Source: Candidatus Sulfotelmatobacter sp.
Lineage (GTDB): Bacteria > Acidobacteriota > Terriglobia > Terriglobales > Acidobacteriaceae
Assembly (NCBI GenBank): GCA_036500765.1
Contig: DASYBM010000001.1
Location: 1-64,000, forward strand
Direction of reading: 5' to 3'
DNA length: 64,000 nucleotides
The notes beneath the pieces are model-generated. The model searched no databases and was not told the DNA's origin. It saw only the letters and a program-made list of their open reading frames with translations. The translations under genes and the position numbers were made by a program. This document shows, one piece after another, positions 12,429 through 21,613 of this stretch (positions are counted from its first letter, which is position 1; each line of letters starts with the position of its first letter).

Positions 12429-13166
12429 ATGCACCATTTCGCCGCGGCAGCATCTGTGGTCATGCCCACCATTACCGGCAAGGAAGCTGCCCAGCTCATT
12501 ATCCGCTGGTTCCACATCATCGCCGGCATCACCTGGGTCGGTCTGCTCTATTTCTTCAATCTGATCAACGTCCCGTTCATGAAGCAGGTGGACGCCAGCA
12601 GCAAAGCCAAAATTCTTCAGTACCTCACTTTGCCCACTCTGAACTGGTTTCGCTGGAGCGCGCTGGCGACGGTCTTTCTCGGCTTCTGGTATTGGGGAGA
12701 GTTCTACGTGGGAGCCGACGCGCAACGCCAAGGCGGAGGCGAAGGCGCCACCATGGGCCTCTTCTTGCTGCTCTGGATCGGCGCATGGGCCATCCTGTTT
12801 CTCATCATTAAGAAGATGACCCCCAGCGGCTACGTTCTGGGCGCGATCACGACCGTGCTCGTCTATGCCGCAGGCTGGATCTTTGTTCATTACACCCCCG
12901 TCGGCGGAGACGACAATCACGTGCTCGCCATCGGCGTCGGCGGAGGCATGGGCATCGTGATGCTGTTCAACGTCTGGGGCATCATCTGGCCCAACAATAA
13001 AAAGATCATCCGCGGCACCCTAGCCGGCACTCCACCCGCCAACGCCGCCATCATGGCCCGCCAGGCCTTCCTGGCCTCGCGCATGAACTTCTTCCTGTCG
13101 GTGCCACTGATCTTCTACATGGCCGCCAGTTCGCATTTTTCAAGCACGGTAATCTTTGGAAAGTAG
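12429..13166 (+). CDS. Membrane protein of the urate hydroxylase PuuD N-terminal family
   Basis: 245 residues from the ATG at 12429, which has GGAGG seven bases upstream; an ATG at 12411 lies across that site and is unlikely. The pattern IIRWFHIIAGITWVGLLYF near the N-terminus, with its conserved His, and about six membrane segments match the membrane domain of PuuD-type urate oxidases. The usual C-terminal cytochrome c domain is missing: the protein ends in MAASSHFSSTVIFGK with no CXXCH. Many soil bacteria have such c-domain-free forms of uncertain function, so urate oxidation is not established. It stands alone in its transcription unit. Confidence 0.75.
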   Translation: MHHFAAAASVVMPTITGKEAAQLIIRWFHIIAGITWVGLLYFFNLINVPFMKQVDASSKAKILQYLTLPTLNWFRWSALATVFLGFWYWGEFYVGADAQRQGGGEGATMGLFLLLWIGAWAILFLIIKKMTPSGYVLGAITTVLVYAAGWIFVHYTPVGGDDNHVLAIGVGGGMGIVMLFNVWGIIWPNNKKIIRGTLAGTPPANAAIMARQAFLASRMNFFLSVPLIFYMAASSHFSSTVIFGK

Positions 13167-13253
13167 GACGTATAATCAGTACCAGCAACTACGAACCCGC
13201 CGGGCAGCAACCTTTCAAAAGGCCAAAACGCTCGGAGAAGGATTTTTGCTCCC

Positions 13254-13787
13254 ATGAAGGTGCTTTCGATATCTCCGCTTCTTTTGCTGTTGTGTAGTCC
13301 AATTCTAGTTCAGGGTGCTACCACTCCTGAGCCACCGCAAGTAGGCACGACTCAATCACAGTCTGAAATGCCGGCTGGAATCGATGTCGCATTGAAGAAG
13401 TACATCTCCGCGTATGAACAGCGAAATATGCAAAATCTCTTGGCGGTTTGGCCCGATTTGGAAACCGACAAGAAGGAATTCGGCTCAATCAAGAAGCATT
13501 TTGATGATGGCAGCGTTTCAAATGAGCACATGAGCCTGCATCCGCTTGAGACGAAGTCCATGAACAATGAAGCAGTCGTCAAGTGCGAGCGCACTGAGAA
13601 ATTTGCGAAGGCTGAAACTCTGGAGAGCGGCGGCGATCTGATGATGAACCGTTCCCCAGCCCAGAATCCGGGCAACAGGGAATCAACGAAGACGGTAAAA
13701 AAGACGGACAAGGTCTGGATGAAGCTGCACAAGCAAAATGATGACTGGGTCATCACTGCGGTCAGCAGCAAAGAGCTTTCGCTCTAA
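13254..13787 (+). CDS. Small secreted protein, unknown function
   Basis: 177 residues. The signal peptide is clear (VLSISPLLLLLCSPILVQG). The middle has a helix and segment (ALKKYISAYEQRNMQNLLAVW) typical of NTF2/SnoaL-like folds, and the end KVWMKLHKQNDDWVITAV fits the last two strands of that fold (a W-V-I pattern after a charged turn). No catalytic residues can be named. The codon use is slightly less GC-biased than its neighbours. It is convergent with the large TonB receptor and separated from it by a terminator. Confidence 0.7.
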   Translation: MKVLSISPLLLLLCSPILVQGATTPEPPQVGTTQSQSEMPAGIDVALKKYISAYEQRNMQNLLAVWPDLETDKKEFGSIKKHFDDGSVSNEHMSLHPLETKSMNNEAVVKCERTEKFAKAETLESGGDLMMNRSPAQNPGNRESTKTVKKTDKVWMKLHKQNDDWVITAVSSKELSL

Positions 13788-13939
13788 CAGGCGGCGGAAA
13801 AACTCCCATTCAATGGTGCTTTGAAAGGCGCCTTTCAGCACTTGATGCCTTCAAGTGAGTGGACGCGTCTGCCCACATGGCTCTGCGTTTGTCTGCCGCT
13901 TGTAAGTAACTCTCTTCAATAAGCATGAACTTTGCTTTA

Positions 13940-13979
13940 ATAAAAGGGGCGGCCTCATTCGAGGCCGCCCAAGTTTTTA
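13940..13979. terminator. Strong bidirectional intrinsic terminator
   Basis: A perfect ten-base stem GGGCGGCCTC/GAGGCCGCCC (13947-13956 and 13961-13970) has a four-base loop. On the plus strand it is followed by AAGTTTTTA; on the minus strand by CCTTTTATT. It lies between two convergent genes and can stop both. Confidence 0.9.
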
Positions 13980-13994
13980 CAGTTGCCGAATCGG

Positions 13995-16900
13995 TTAGAA
14001 GGTCAACCGAGCCTGCACTTGCAGTAACCGTCCAGATACCGCAGATCCAACGAACGCACCATACGGGCTGGTCGGCGGCTCCACAGTGGACCGAATTGTT
14101 CCGAATTGACTGCTGCTGGTATCCGAAACCGGGTTTGCGAAGCTCGGGTGGTTGAACACGTTGTACGCGTTCGCGCCGAGCCCAAGACTGATCCGCTCCG
14201 TCAACGGAATATTTTTCAAGATGCTAATGTCCGAATTGAAGTAGTGAGGGCCGCGGAAGGAATTCCGAGGAATATTACCGAAATTGGTTTCAGACCCGAC
14301 TGGGGTAAACTGTGAGCCCTGAAGGCACTGGGTCGGATTCGCCCCGATCCCGGGATACAGGCAGCTCGGCGTTGAGCCGCCCAGGAAGTCGGGCAGAATC
14401 GTGAGACTGCTTGCATTGCCAAGTCCAGAAACAGCGCCCGCCGGGGCGGCGCTGTCGTAGACTGTGTATGGATATGCGCTGCGCCAGAAGAAGGTCTCGG
14501 AGAGTACCCAACCGCTAACCGCTTTGTTCAGGAATCCGTTCGCCTTGAACGGAAGCTCCCAAACATAGTTCGCGCTGATGTTGTGTCGCACATCATAATC
14601 CGAATTGCTGTAGTTCAGGCTGCGCAGGCTAATGGGACTAATTTGGTTGAGGAAGCTGTCGCCATTGCTAAAAGGCAGGACTCCACCGTTGGAGACGTCA
14701 TCCAAAGCATGTGACCAGGTGTAATTGAAGGTGCCTGTAAACCCAGCCGTGAAGCGCCGGGTTACGGTGCCAGTCAGACCATTATAGTTGGAAATGCCGC
14801 TGTTGTTCAGCAAGGTCACAATCCCGAAGTGGTCATCGGGCTTCGTGCTCGGCAAGCCAACAAAGCCATTCGTGCTATACGAGTTCTCGAAAGCGTTATT
14901 GATGAACTCGTCATATCCCTTGTTTCCGACATAGTTCAGACTGAGCGACGTCTTCGGGCCGATCGCCTGCTGAACCTCGAAGTTCCATTCCAGATACTTC
15001 GGGTTCTTGAGCGTGTTTACGACCGAATTGTAAGTGGGGCGAGCAGCTCCTGGAGGTAAGGTTTGCGAATTGCCTCCATTCGTGAAGTTGGCGGCGAATG
15101 CAGCATTCGTGCTCTGCGCTGTAGCTTCTGCGCTAATCGCTCCTTCGTCCGGAGAATACGGCAGCCCACCCAGGACGAAGCTGTTGAGGTTCGGAGAAGT
15201 GCGTGCGAAGGTATCCACGATTGTGCCGGGATACAGGTCGGAGAACAGGCCAACCCCTCCCCGAAGCACCGTTTTCTGGTTTCCTCTCGGATCCCAAGCG
15301 AAGCCGAACCGGGGCTGCATCACAACTCTCTCGATATTGGGGAAGGCCGAATGCTGGTTGGCGATAATGAGTTGGTTGTAGGGTGTTGCGGTGTCATGCG
15401 TGATCTGGCTGAAATCCCCGCCTGCGAGTTTAGAGAAGCAATTCGTTTGGCAGACCATGTCTGAGTTGCGATCGGCTCGCAGAGTCATGGTCAGCTTGAG
15501 ATTCCTATTCACTCGCCATTGGTCCTGGAAATACAGACCCATGCTGTACATCGCCATGGGCTGTTCCAATCTCGTCGGAAACCGCTGGGCAAAAATGTCA
15601 ATGAACCCTGAGACGAGATCGGTAGTGGAAAATACCTCGTTCAGAGGCGTGACCGCGCGGACGCCGAAAATTCCGTCGGTAATGTCGAGACGCTTGAAGT
15701 TGACGCCCATTTTCAGTTCATGCGAGCCTCGCGTTATTGAGAGGTCATCCACGAACTGAGCTTGAGTTACATTTCGTCCCTGCGGAAAATCATAGTTTAT
15801 GCCGCCCACATCCGACCACGAGGAAGTGTCGAAATCCAGCATCGCGTAGGGGAAAAGGGCAGTCGCCGCCGATTGGTTGACCGATTTGAAGAATGCGCTG
15901 TAGTAAAGACCCGACATGATGAAGGAGTTCAACACCCTGGGACCAAAGGTGTGCGTCCAGTTCATCTGACCTTCGTCCTGGGGCTGACCGCTGTTGTCAT
16001 TAAATACCGGACTAACAGGGTCGGTGTACGTAGCTTGCAGTCCACGATCGGCGCGGAACCTGAAGTTCAGCTTGTCGCTTTCAGAAGCAACCCAATCCAC
16101 CTTGCCCACGATAATGTATTCGTGGCTAAGCTGTCCGGCATTGGAGTGGAATTGCTGGGAACAGGGAACCCCACCGCCGCCGTTGTTCACGCCGTAAGCT
16201 GAGTTGAAAGTGGTAGGAAGACCACCGAATTGTGCCAGCGACGGCAGGAAATTCCCACCCACGTTCAGGTCGCCGCAGCCAAGATTAAGCGTCGAATCGA
16301 AACTATCGTCGACAGGCACCGCTCGGTTGATCCCGGGCGCGCTAAGGTACGCATTGAACATCTGCGTGTAAAAAGCCGACGAGTTATTGAGTGTCTCCCC
16401 CGCCAAAATCGTGGAGTTCGCCGCTAGATTGTTCTCCACGGCCGTTGCAAAAGCTGCCGTCGGCAGCACTGTCTGCTGGGCGGTCCCGAGGATGTACCGC
16501 AGACCTTCCGTATCGAAGAAGAAAAACAGCTTGTCCTTCTTGATCGGCCCGCCAATAGATGCCGCCCACTGATTATTATTCTCCTGCGGAAGCGGAGTTC
16601 CCGACTGAACGTTGAACCAGTCGTTGGCGTTCATGCCGCCGCTGTTGAAAAAGTACTGAGCGTTTCCGTGCCAATTGTTGGTACCGGATTTGGTTGCGTA
16701 GTCAACCTGCGCACCCGCCATGCGACCGTATTGGCCGGTGTATCCGTTGCTGACAACCGATACTTCCTGAACTTCGTTCTTACCCAGCAGCAGGTTGGTT
16801 GCGCCAGAATTGTTCAGGTTCAGGTACGGATCGTTTTCGTCGTTGCCATTGACCGTAAACAGGTTCGACGTTGCGGGGAGGCCGAAAGCCGTGAAGTTGC

Positions 16901-17429
16901 CGTAACCACCGCCGCTCGAAGTGTTGATTTGAACTCCAGGCGAAGTATTGGCAACCGCCGTCAGATCGTTGCCGCCGTTGGGGAGCAAGTCGACCTGCTT
17001 GGCTGAAAAGGTGGTGGAAAGGTTGGCATCCTCTGTTTGGATGAGGGGGGCTGCGCCGCTAACTTCCACAACTTCCGCGCCGGATCCAATCACCAGTTGG
17101 ATATTTACCGTCGTCGTCTGTCCTACCGCTACTGGAGCCGACTTCTCGGTGGTGCGAAACCCCTCACGCTTGACACTGACTTTGTAAGCGCCGGGCTGTA
17201 ACAGTGGAAAGCCGAACGCTCCCGAGGCGTTCGTGGTCGCGGTAGCCGTAACTCCAGTCTCGCTATTCGTCAACGCGACCGTCGCGCTGCCGACCACGGC
17301 ATTCGACGGATCGGTCACCGTGCCCGAGATCGCGCCTGTCGTTGCACTTTGCGCCAACAGCGCACCGGGGATCAACAGGGCTGTCACCGTCAAAATTACG
17401 AGCAATTTGCTCAATTTTGTAAACCGCAT
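13995..17429 (-). CDS. TonB-dependent receptor, Oar-like, with carboxypeptidase-regulatory domain
   Basis: 1144 residues from the ATG at 17429, which follows GGAGG by six bases and opens into a signal peptide (LLVILTVTALLIPGALLAQ); a longer frame from 17513 has no such site. Next is a carboxypeptidase-regulatory-like beta-sandwich (GAISGTVTDPSNAVVGSA), a plug domain (about residues 120-240) and a long beta-barrel ending in LLQVQARLTF, with the aromatic last residue expected of an outer-membrane protein. Large receptors of this type are expanded in Acidobacteria and are thought to import oligosaccharides or peptides with TonB-ExbBD energy. No substrate-specific neighbour is seen. Confidence 0.92.
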   Translation of the reverse strand: MRFTKLSKLLVILTVTALLIPGALLAQSATTGAISGTVTDPSNAVVGSATVALTNSETGVTATATTNASGAFGFPLLQPGAYKVSVKREGFRTTEKSAPVAVGQTTTVNIQLVIGSGAEVVEVSGAAPLIQTEDANLSTTFSAKQVDLLPNGGNDLTAVANTSPGVQINTSSGGGYGNFTAFGLPATSNLFTVNGNDENDPYLNLNNSGATNLLLGKNEVQEVSVVSNGYTGQYGRMAGAQVDYATKSGTNNWHGNAQYFFNSGGMNANDWFNVQSGTPLPQENNNQWAASIGGPIKKDKLFFFFDTEGLRYILGTAQQTVLPTAAFATAVENNLAANSTILAGETLNNSSAFYTQMFNAYLSAPGINRAVPVDDSFDSTLNLGCGDLNVGGNFLPSLAQFGGLPTTFNSAYGVNNGGGGVPCSQQFHSNAGQLSHEYIIVGKVDWVASESDKLNFRFRADRGLQATYTDPVSPVFNDNSGQPQDEGQMNWTHTFGPRVLNSFIMSGLYYSAFFKSVNQSAATALFPYAMLDFDTSSWSDVGGINYDFPQGRNVTQAQFVDDLSITRGSHELKMGVNFKRLDITDGIFGVRAVTPLNEVFSTTDLVSGFIDIFAQRFPTRLEQPMAMYSMGLYFQDQWRVNRNLKLTMTLRADRNSDMVCQTNCFSKLAGGDFSQITHDTATPYNQLIIANQHSAFPNIERVVMQPRFGFAWDPRGNQKTVLRGGVGLFSDLYPGTIVDTFARTSPNLNSFVLGGLPYSPDEGAISAEATAQSTNAAFAANFTNGGNSQTLPPGAARPTYNSVVNTLKNPKYLEWNFEVQQAIGPKTSLSLNYVGNKGYDEFINNAFENSYSTNGFVGLPSTKPDDHFGIVTLLNNSGISNYNGLTGTVTRRFTAGFTGTFNYTWSHALDDVSNGGVLPFSNGDSFLNQISPISLRSLNYSNSDYDVRHNISANYVWELPFKANGFLNKAVSGWVLSETFFWRSAYPYTVYDSAAPAGAVSGLGNASSLTILPDFLGGSTPSCLYPGIGANPTQCLQGSQFTPVGSETNFGNIPRNSFRGPHYFNSDISILKNIPLTERISLGLGANAYNVFNHPSFANPVSDTSSSQFGTIRSTVEPPTSPYGAFVGSAVSGRLLQVQARLTF

Positions 17430-17646
17430 TTCCTGCCTCCTTCGAAATTTTTCGCCACTAAAGACTGACAATGACAATCGGATGCCAGCGCCTTGGCCGG
17501 TTTCCCTGGGCACAAGCGGGCGTTCCGCTGAATTGCAAGCCTAGACTGCAACCACTGGATTGCAAGACCTCTGAGACTTCTTGAAATAATGTGAGAGCTT
17601 GGGCTTTCAAGCGCCTGCAAATTACTCACCCGTCTATGCGGGCTTC

Positions 17647-17892
17647 ATGATATCTGTCGTACAACAACAATGCTCACACTGGAACGCAACCTTTAGTGCA
17701 AGTCACGATCCAAACACTCCTACAAACAAACAGTTTGTTTTCAATGATTTAGTATTGGAACGACTGACTCGAATACAAAAATCAGTAGAAGCTATCGAGG
17801 AATGGTATGACATTTGGAAGGTGGCGGTGGCCGAGGCTTGTCGCGAACCAGCTTGCCCAATGGGGAAAAAATGTGACGGAAACTGCCGTTAG
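17647..17892 (+). CDS. Small protein with Cys-rich C-terminus, unknown
   Basis: 81 residues from the ATG at 17647; a TTG at 17599 would add 16. There is no clear ribosome-binding site. A predicted helix (VLERLTRIQKSVEAIEEWYD) is followed by CREPACPMGKKCDGNC, four Cys in 16 residues. Base composition is lower in GC than the surroundings. Its end overlaps the end of the convergent SH3 gene by four bases. I recognise no family; it may be a genuine small gene or a chance frame. Confidence 0.4.
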   Translation: MISVVQQQCSHWNATFSASHDPNTPTNKQFVFNDLVLERLTRIQKSVEAIEEWYDIWKVAVAEACREPACPMGKKCDGNCR

Positions 17893-18935
17893 CGCCGTCG
17901 TTTCGTCGTTCCTCGCGACAGGACTTCACCGGGCGCCAGCACTCTGCGGACGATCGGCGTGTTCAACTTGTACTTTCGCTCAGTAACATTGCCCGCATCG
18001 TCTTTCACTCGCAGGATGAACACTGGCAAAGTTCCTTCTTTATCGAACTCCTGCTTGGTCACCGTGACCGGGAGAACTCCGTTAAGACCGTGCTCGCGAT
18101 ATGCCGTTTCATAGCGATGCTTGCGGGTGTTCCAGGTAAAGACGCGCACCTGATCGTAGTCGTAGGGCAGGCCGTCGTGCGGATCGGTCATCACGCAAAG
18201 GTATTGCGGCACCTGTTTCTGCACTCCCTTGTCGTTGTCGGGCACCTCGTTCAGCGCGAAGAAGGCGACGAAGCGCTGGCCTTCGGCATATTGCGCGATG
18301 TCGAGTGGGACGTCAACATCCACCATGCGCGCCAGCACCCATCCCACGCGGCCCTGCTCGTCGCGCACCAGCCACCAATCCTCTAGTGGCGGGCCCGACG
18401 GTGCGGCCTTTCCGGGCTTCGAGGCTTTCAGAGCCGGCGCCGCGCCCGGCTGTCTCTCGGCAGTCGCCCGTTTCAGGATCGCCACCTTCGCCCCCGACGC
18501 CAACTGATAAAGATGTTCCGTTTCGCGGCCCGGCGTCACGTGCATATTCGTTTCGTTGCGCAGAATTCCCGGGGCCTGGATGGGATCCGCCTGATTATCC
18601 GCGCTGAGCTTCTGGAGGGCGTCAAAGGTTTTCTGGTCGACCAAAGAGCGCTGTTCAATCCAGCCTTCGAGTCCGCTGCCAGTGCGCACCCGGGCGAAAC
18701 GCTTCTCGCGCTCCAGCACCTCGACGCGTTCTCCATTTTTTACGCTGCCCACGCGACTAAAAGCCACCGCAACCTGGTCGCGCAGCGACGCCTGTGGGGC
18801 CGAGACATACGCCACCTCCAGCACCCGATGCCGGCCCCGGCTACACCCTGGAACAAGCAGAAGCGAAAGTACGACGGCCGCCGGCAAAACCAGCAGAACG
18901 AGTCTGCCTGAGCGGAAATGAGCACGAATTCGCAT
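17889..18935 (-). CDS. SH3-domain lipoprotein
   Basis: 348 residues. The signal peptide ends in a lipobox (LLVPGC), predicting lipid attachment at the cytoplasmic or outer membrane. Two bacterial SH3 domains are visible: one around VAFSRVGSVKNGERVEVLE to GLEGWIEQRSLV and another around NMHVTPGRETEHLYQLASG to DEQGRVGWVLARMV. The C-terminal half (DPHDGLPYDYDQVRVFTWN, YRVVxxR-type charged strands) has no named fold that I recognise. SH3b domains bind cell-wall peptides, so a role in envelope maintenance is likely. The start is preceded by a short heptad repeat and no strong ribosome-binding site. Confidence 0.8.
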   Translation of the reverse strand: MRIRAHFRSGRLVLLVLPAAVVLSLLLVPGCSRGRHRVLEVAYVSAPQASLRDQVAVAFSRVGSVKNGERVEVLEREKRFARVRTGSGLEGWIEQRSLVDQKTFDALQKLSADNQADPIQAPGILRNETNMHVTPGRETEHLYQLASGAKVAILKRATAERQPGAAPALKASKPGKAAPSGPPLEDWWLVRDEQGRVGWVLARMVDVDVPLDIAQYAEGQRFVAFFALNEVPDNDKGVQKQVPQYLCVMTDPHDGLPYDYDQVRVFTWNTRKHRYETAYREHGLNGVLPVTVTKQEFDKEGTLPVFILRVKDDAGNVTERKYKLNTPIVRRVLAPGEVLSRGTTKRRR

Positions 18936-19346
18936 GATGAGTGCTAAGTGCTAAGCCGCAAACTTTTACTATAGCGCGTTGCCGGTGTGAGTTTGCTGGC
19001 TGAGTAGTGACGCTCTAGGGACAGCCCAAGCATCCTTTTAGGCACTTTGACTATCATTCTTGGCACTGCGGTTTTAAGATGCTTCACCGCAAAAACGCGA
19101 AGAACTGCCGCGCAAGAACGCGCAAGGATCCGCAAATATCCAACAACACAATCTTGAACGATCAAAACATCGGAACCGGTCTCGGTTATCATCGTTTGGC
19201 AAGGCGTCGTTGGCAAGACGTCGAGGTAGGGAAATTCCTGGACGCGGGCTGCCGCTGGAAGGGCTCCAGCGTTTAAAATAGAAGCGGTTAATAAGGAAAT
19301 AGCTCCGCCATCGACAAGTATCGCTGATAAAGATCTAGAGATCCCA
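18936..19346. other. Divergent intergenic region with short repeats
   Basis: A two-unit heptad repeat (AGTGCTA twice, 18940-18953) abuts the SH3 gene start. From about 19085 to 19140 there is a CGCAAAAACGCGAAGAAC-type low-complexity motif (CGCAA words repeated). No gene is supported; promoters of both divergent genes must lie here. Confidence 0.5.
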
Positions 19347-19961
19347 ATGAAGAACAAACAGTTTCGCACTCGTCTGGATATCTCGTTCCTCGTCACTTGC
19401 CTCGCACTCGCCGCCGCGGTTTGCGCCTCGGCCCAGGATACCGTGGATACCGTCCTGCGTCCCCCCAAGGGATCGCAGGTTGCCATTGTGGTCTTCGAAG
19501 ACCTACAGTGTCCTATGTGCCGCCGCCTGGCTCCGCTGGTCGAACAGGCTTCCAAGACCTACAAGATTCCCGTGGTGCGACACGATTTTCCGCTGCCTAT
19601 GCACAACTGGTCGTATCAGGCCGCGGTGATGGCGCGTTATTTCGATACAAAATCTAAGGCCCTGGGCAATGAGTTCCGCGATTACATTTTTGAGAACCAA
19701 CTCGAGATCGATCCATCGAACCTGCGCTCTTACGCCGAAAAATTCGCCGCCGCGCACAAGGTGGACCTGCCGTACGTCATCGATCCCGGCGGGAAACTGG
19801 CCGCCGAAGTGAACGCCGATCGCGATCTCGGCAAAGCCATCAAGCTCGACCACACCCCCACGGTCTACATCGTCAGCAGCCGCAATCCCAACCGCCCTTA
19901 CGTCGAAGTCAAAGACAACAGCCAGCTTTATTCCACCATCGATGCGGTGATGAAAGAGTAG
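19347..19961 (+). CDS. DsbA/thioredoxin-like periplasmic thiol oxidoreductase
   Basis: 204 residues. A signal peptide (LVTCLALAAAVCASAQ) leads into a thioredoxin fold of the DsbA/DsbG (Thioredoxin_4) type: VAIVVFEDLQCPMCRRL holds the CPMC redox pair, an alpha-helical insert follows, and KLDHTPTVYI carries the cis-Pro next to the active site. Expected to form, isomerise or reduce disulfides of exported proteins. No DsbB or second Dsb gene is adjacent. The start ATG has only a weak upstream purine stretch. Confidence 0.9.
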   Translation: MKNKQFRTRLDISFLVTCLALAAAVCASAQDTVDTVLRPPKGSQVAIVVFEDLQCPMCRRLAPLVEQASKTYKIPVVRHDFPLPMHNWSYQAAVMARYFDTKSKALGNEFRDYIFENQLEIDPSNLRSYAEKFAAAHKVDLPYVIDPGGKLAAEVNADRDLGKAIKLDHTPTVYIVSSRNPNRPYVEVKDNSQLYSTIDAVMKE

Positions 19962-19998
19962 TCGACGATTGCAGATCTTTTGATTTTTGGATTGCAGA

Positions 19999-20154
19999 AT
20001 GAAAAAAAGTCAAAAGCATGTCCTGGCCGCGTTCAAGCGCATTCGCGCGCGAGCTCATCGGCTGCACAAAACTCGGCTGCACGAGACGAAGACCGGTAGA
20101 ACTGCCTTTGACTGGCCTGCTCTGAAGAAGCTGAGAGATGAAGATCGCCCGTAA
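19999..20154 (+). CDS. Possible small basic protein
   Basis: A 51-residue frame, MKKSQKHVLAAFKRIRARAH at the start and WPALKKLRDEDRP at the end, 37 bases after the DsbA-like gene. It is strongly basic and helix-prone. No ribosome-binding site better than GAA-rich sequence is seen and no family is recognised. Confidence 0.3.
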   Translation: MKKSQKHVLAAFKRIRARAHRLHKTRLHETKTGRTAFDWPALKKLRDEDRP

Positions 20155-20495
20155 TTAAGCTCCCGTAAACCTTCCTGCTGGGTGCGTGATGTTGCCCGTT
20201 CGGCTTTCGTAACAGAAGATACTTTACTTTCTTTCAGCATGCATCCGGCCGAGTGCTAGGCTCGGTCCCTCTGGCTAGCCCAAACACTGAAACTCAACGT
20301 GGTCGGGACGGCCGACACCGCCATGTCGCTGGGCTGGTCGGGGACTCCTGCGGACTCCGCGACGTCGGTGTCCCTCGTCGGCTACGACGCGAACTGAAGG
20401 CCGACTCGGATGCTCCCAAGAGAGCGCAACGCCCCATTTCTCGCGCGAAGAACGTGAGAAATGGGGCCGCCTTGTTCATCTTGGCGTGCGTACAC
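20155..20495. other. Intergenic region with no gene seen
   Basis: About 340 bases. It ends with the palindromic repeat at 20432-20466. The rest shows several short GTCGG/CCGAC words but no convincing frame or array. Confidence 0.5.
20432..20466 (-). repeat. Palindromic CCCCATTTCTC repeat, copy 1
   Basis: CCCCATTTCTC and GAGAAATGGGG form a perfect 11-base stem around a 13-base loop. Read on the minus strand it matches the consensus CCCCATTTCTCGCGTTCTTT of the three other copies. It lies 30 bases after the stop of the Ig-like gene and could act as its terminator, although no T tract follows. Confidence 0.8.
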
Positions 20496-21164
20496 CTATT
20501 GTGTGACGTTCAGAGTTGCTTTACCCACTGCGTTGGTACCTGGATAGCTGGCAACGACGTTATATTGCGCGCTTGTTGCGCCAATCAACGGCTCAAACCC
20601 TTCGCCTTGGCCAGCCACGTAGGTAAGCGTGAAGTTCGCGGTCTGATCGGTGCCACTCAAATCCTGAACGGTCCAGACTGCACCTGCGTTGGTAATATCG
20701 GTCCCGCTGGGCTCAGCGGTTGCGCTGAAATAGGCTGAGGTTTGATTGACTGTGGCACTTCCGCTGCTCGGGCTGACCGTGATCGAGGTCACGTTGGTCA
20801 GGACGACGGTGACCGTCGTCGATCCAGTGCACGCGGAACATGAGCCAGAGGAAGCTGTGATCGTAGCAGATCCCGTTTGGACTCCATCCACTATGCCGGA
20901 GGATTGTCCGACAGACACGGTCGTGGAATCACTGGATGACCACGATACTCCTGATGTCAGCGTCTTCTGGCTGCCATCGTTATAGGTACCGGTCGCGCTC
21001 ATTTGATAGGTCTGGGCTACGTTCAGGGTTAGACTCTGGGGACCGACCGAAACACCGGTTAGTGTCGGATTCACGAAAAATCCCCGGCAGCTTACTGCCA
21101 GGGCTAGGGTTGCCAGCGCGGCCAAGGCGCCGATCAGCCGGAGTTTCTGCTTCGTCGATGACAT
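20496..21164 (-). CDS. Ig-like (BIG2) surface lipoprotein
   Basis: 222 residues. The signal ends in a lipobox (LALAVSC). One bacterial Ig-like group 2 domain is clear: LTGVSVGPQSLTLNVAQTYQ then GSQKTLTSGVSWSSSDSTTVSV and GSATITAS. A second, less regular Ig-like domain follows (ITVSPSSGSATVNQTSAYF to NVVASYPGTNAVGKATLNV). Such proteins are displayed on the cell surface or in the periplasm and are thought to mediate adhesion. It is monocistronic, with a palindromic repeat after the stop. Confidence 0.85.
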   Translation of the reverse strand: MSSTKQKLRLIGALAALATLALAVSCRGFFVNPTLTGVSVGPQSLTLNVAQTYQMSATGTYNDGSQKTLTSGVSWSSSDSTTVSVGQSSGIVDGVQTGSATITASSGSCSACTGSTTVTVVLTNVTSITVSPSSGSATVNQTSAYFSATAEPSGTDITNAGAVWTVQDLSGTDQTANFTLTYVAGQGEGFEPLIGATSAQYNVVASYPGTNAVGKATLNVTQ

Positions 21165-21265
21165 AAATGATTGAGACTCCTCGGTCGCGCCCCGCTGCGA
21201 TCTTTAGAACGATATCTATGGATTCGACCCGCTAGATCTATCCGCCCACAACCTGCAAAAATTGT

Positions 21266-21331
21266 AGCAGAGATGATTTCGCCTGGCAGACACCGTGGTA
21301 CCTAGGCCGCGGGCGCGGAACCATCTCTGCT
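21266..21331. repeat. Inverted repeat upstream of the Ig-like gene
   Basis: AGCAGAGATG (21266-21275) and CATCTCTGCT (21322-21331) are perfectly complementary, 46 bases apart. It lies about 100-170 bases upstream of the Ig-like lipoprotein start. Function unknown. Confidence 0.5.
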
Positions 21332-21444
21332 AATCACCCTCCGACCGCCCTAGCCACTTGCTCCCGGTTAGAACGCCGAGGGCAATTCAGCTTGCAGAAA
21401 ATGTCAGGCCTTCACCAACTCTCGGTTCGGTGGAACAAGAAATT

Positions 21445-21582
21445 ATGTGGGGACAGCCGCCCTCGGCTGTCCGGCCGGGCAAAGCCCGGCTGGGTCTTTG
21501 CATAAAAGTTAAGGATGGGGCAAAAGTCAAAAACCAGCGGAGCTTCGCTCCGCCGGACAGCCGGGGGCGGCTGTCCCCACAT
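21445..21582. mobile_element. MITE-like element with 31-bp terminal inverted repeats
   Basis: The left arm 21445-21475 (ATGTGGGGACAGCCGCC...) and right arm 21552-21582 are reverse complements with one mismatch in 31 bases. The 76-base interior has a CGGGCAAAGCCCG hairpin and a CGGAGCTTCGCTCCG hairpin and no open frame. The size and form fit a non-autonomous miniature element or a large REP-type structure; no transposase is in the window. Confidence 0.75.
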
Positions 21583-21613
21583 TGCTCTTTATTCTCTTTC
21601 GTCTAGTAATTCC

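Larger units (their letters stand above)
21165..21613. other. Intergenic region carrying two inverted-repeat structures
   Basis: About 450 bases without a gene. It contains a ten-base inverted repeat (21266-21331) and the 138-bp element at 21445-21582, both listed separately. Confidence 0.6.

Noticed and set aside
19079-19276. 65-codon frame before the DsbA-like gene
   Set aside because: Composed of repeated CGCAA words with no domain or start signal.
20253-20738. Frame running opposite the end of the Ig-like gene
   Set aside because: It crosses the palindromic repeat and is antisense to a clear lipoprotein gene.
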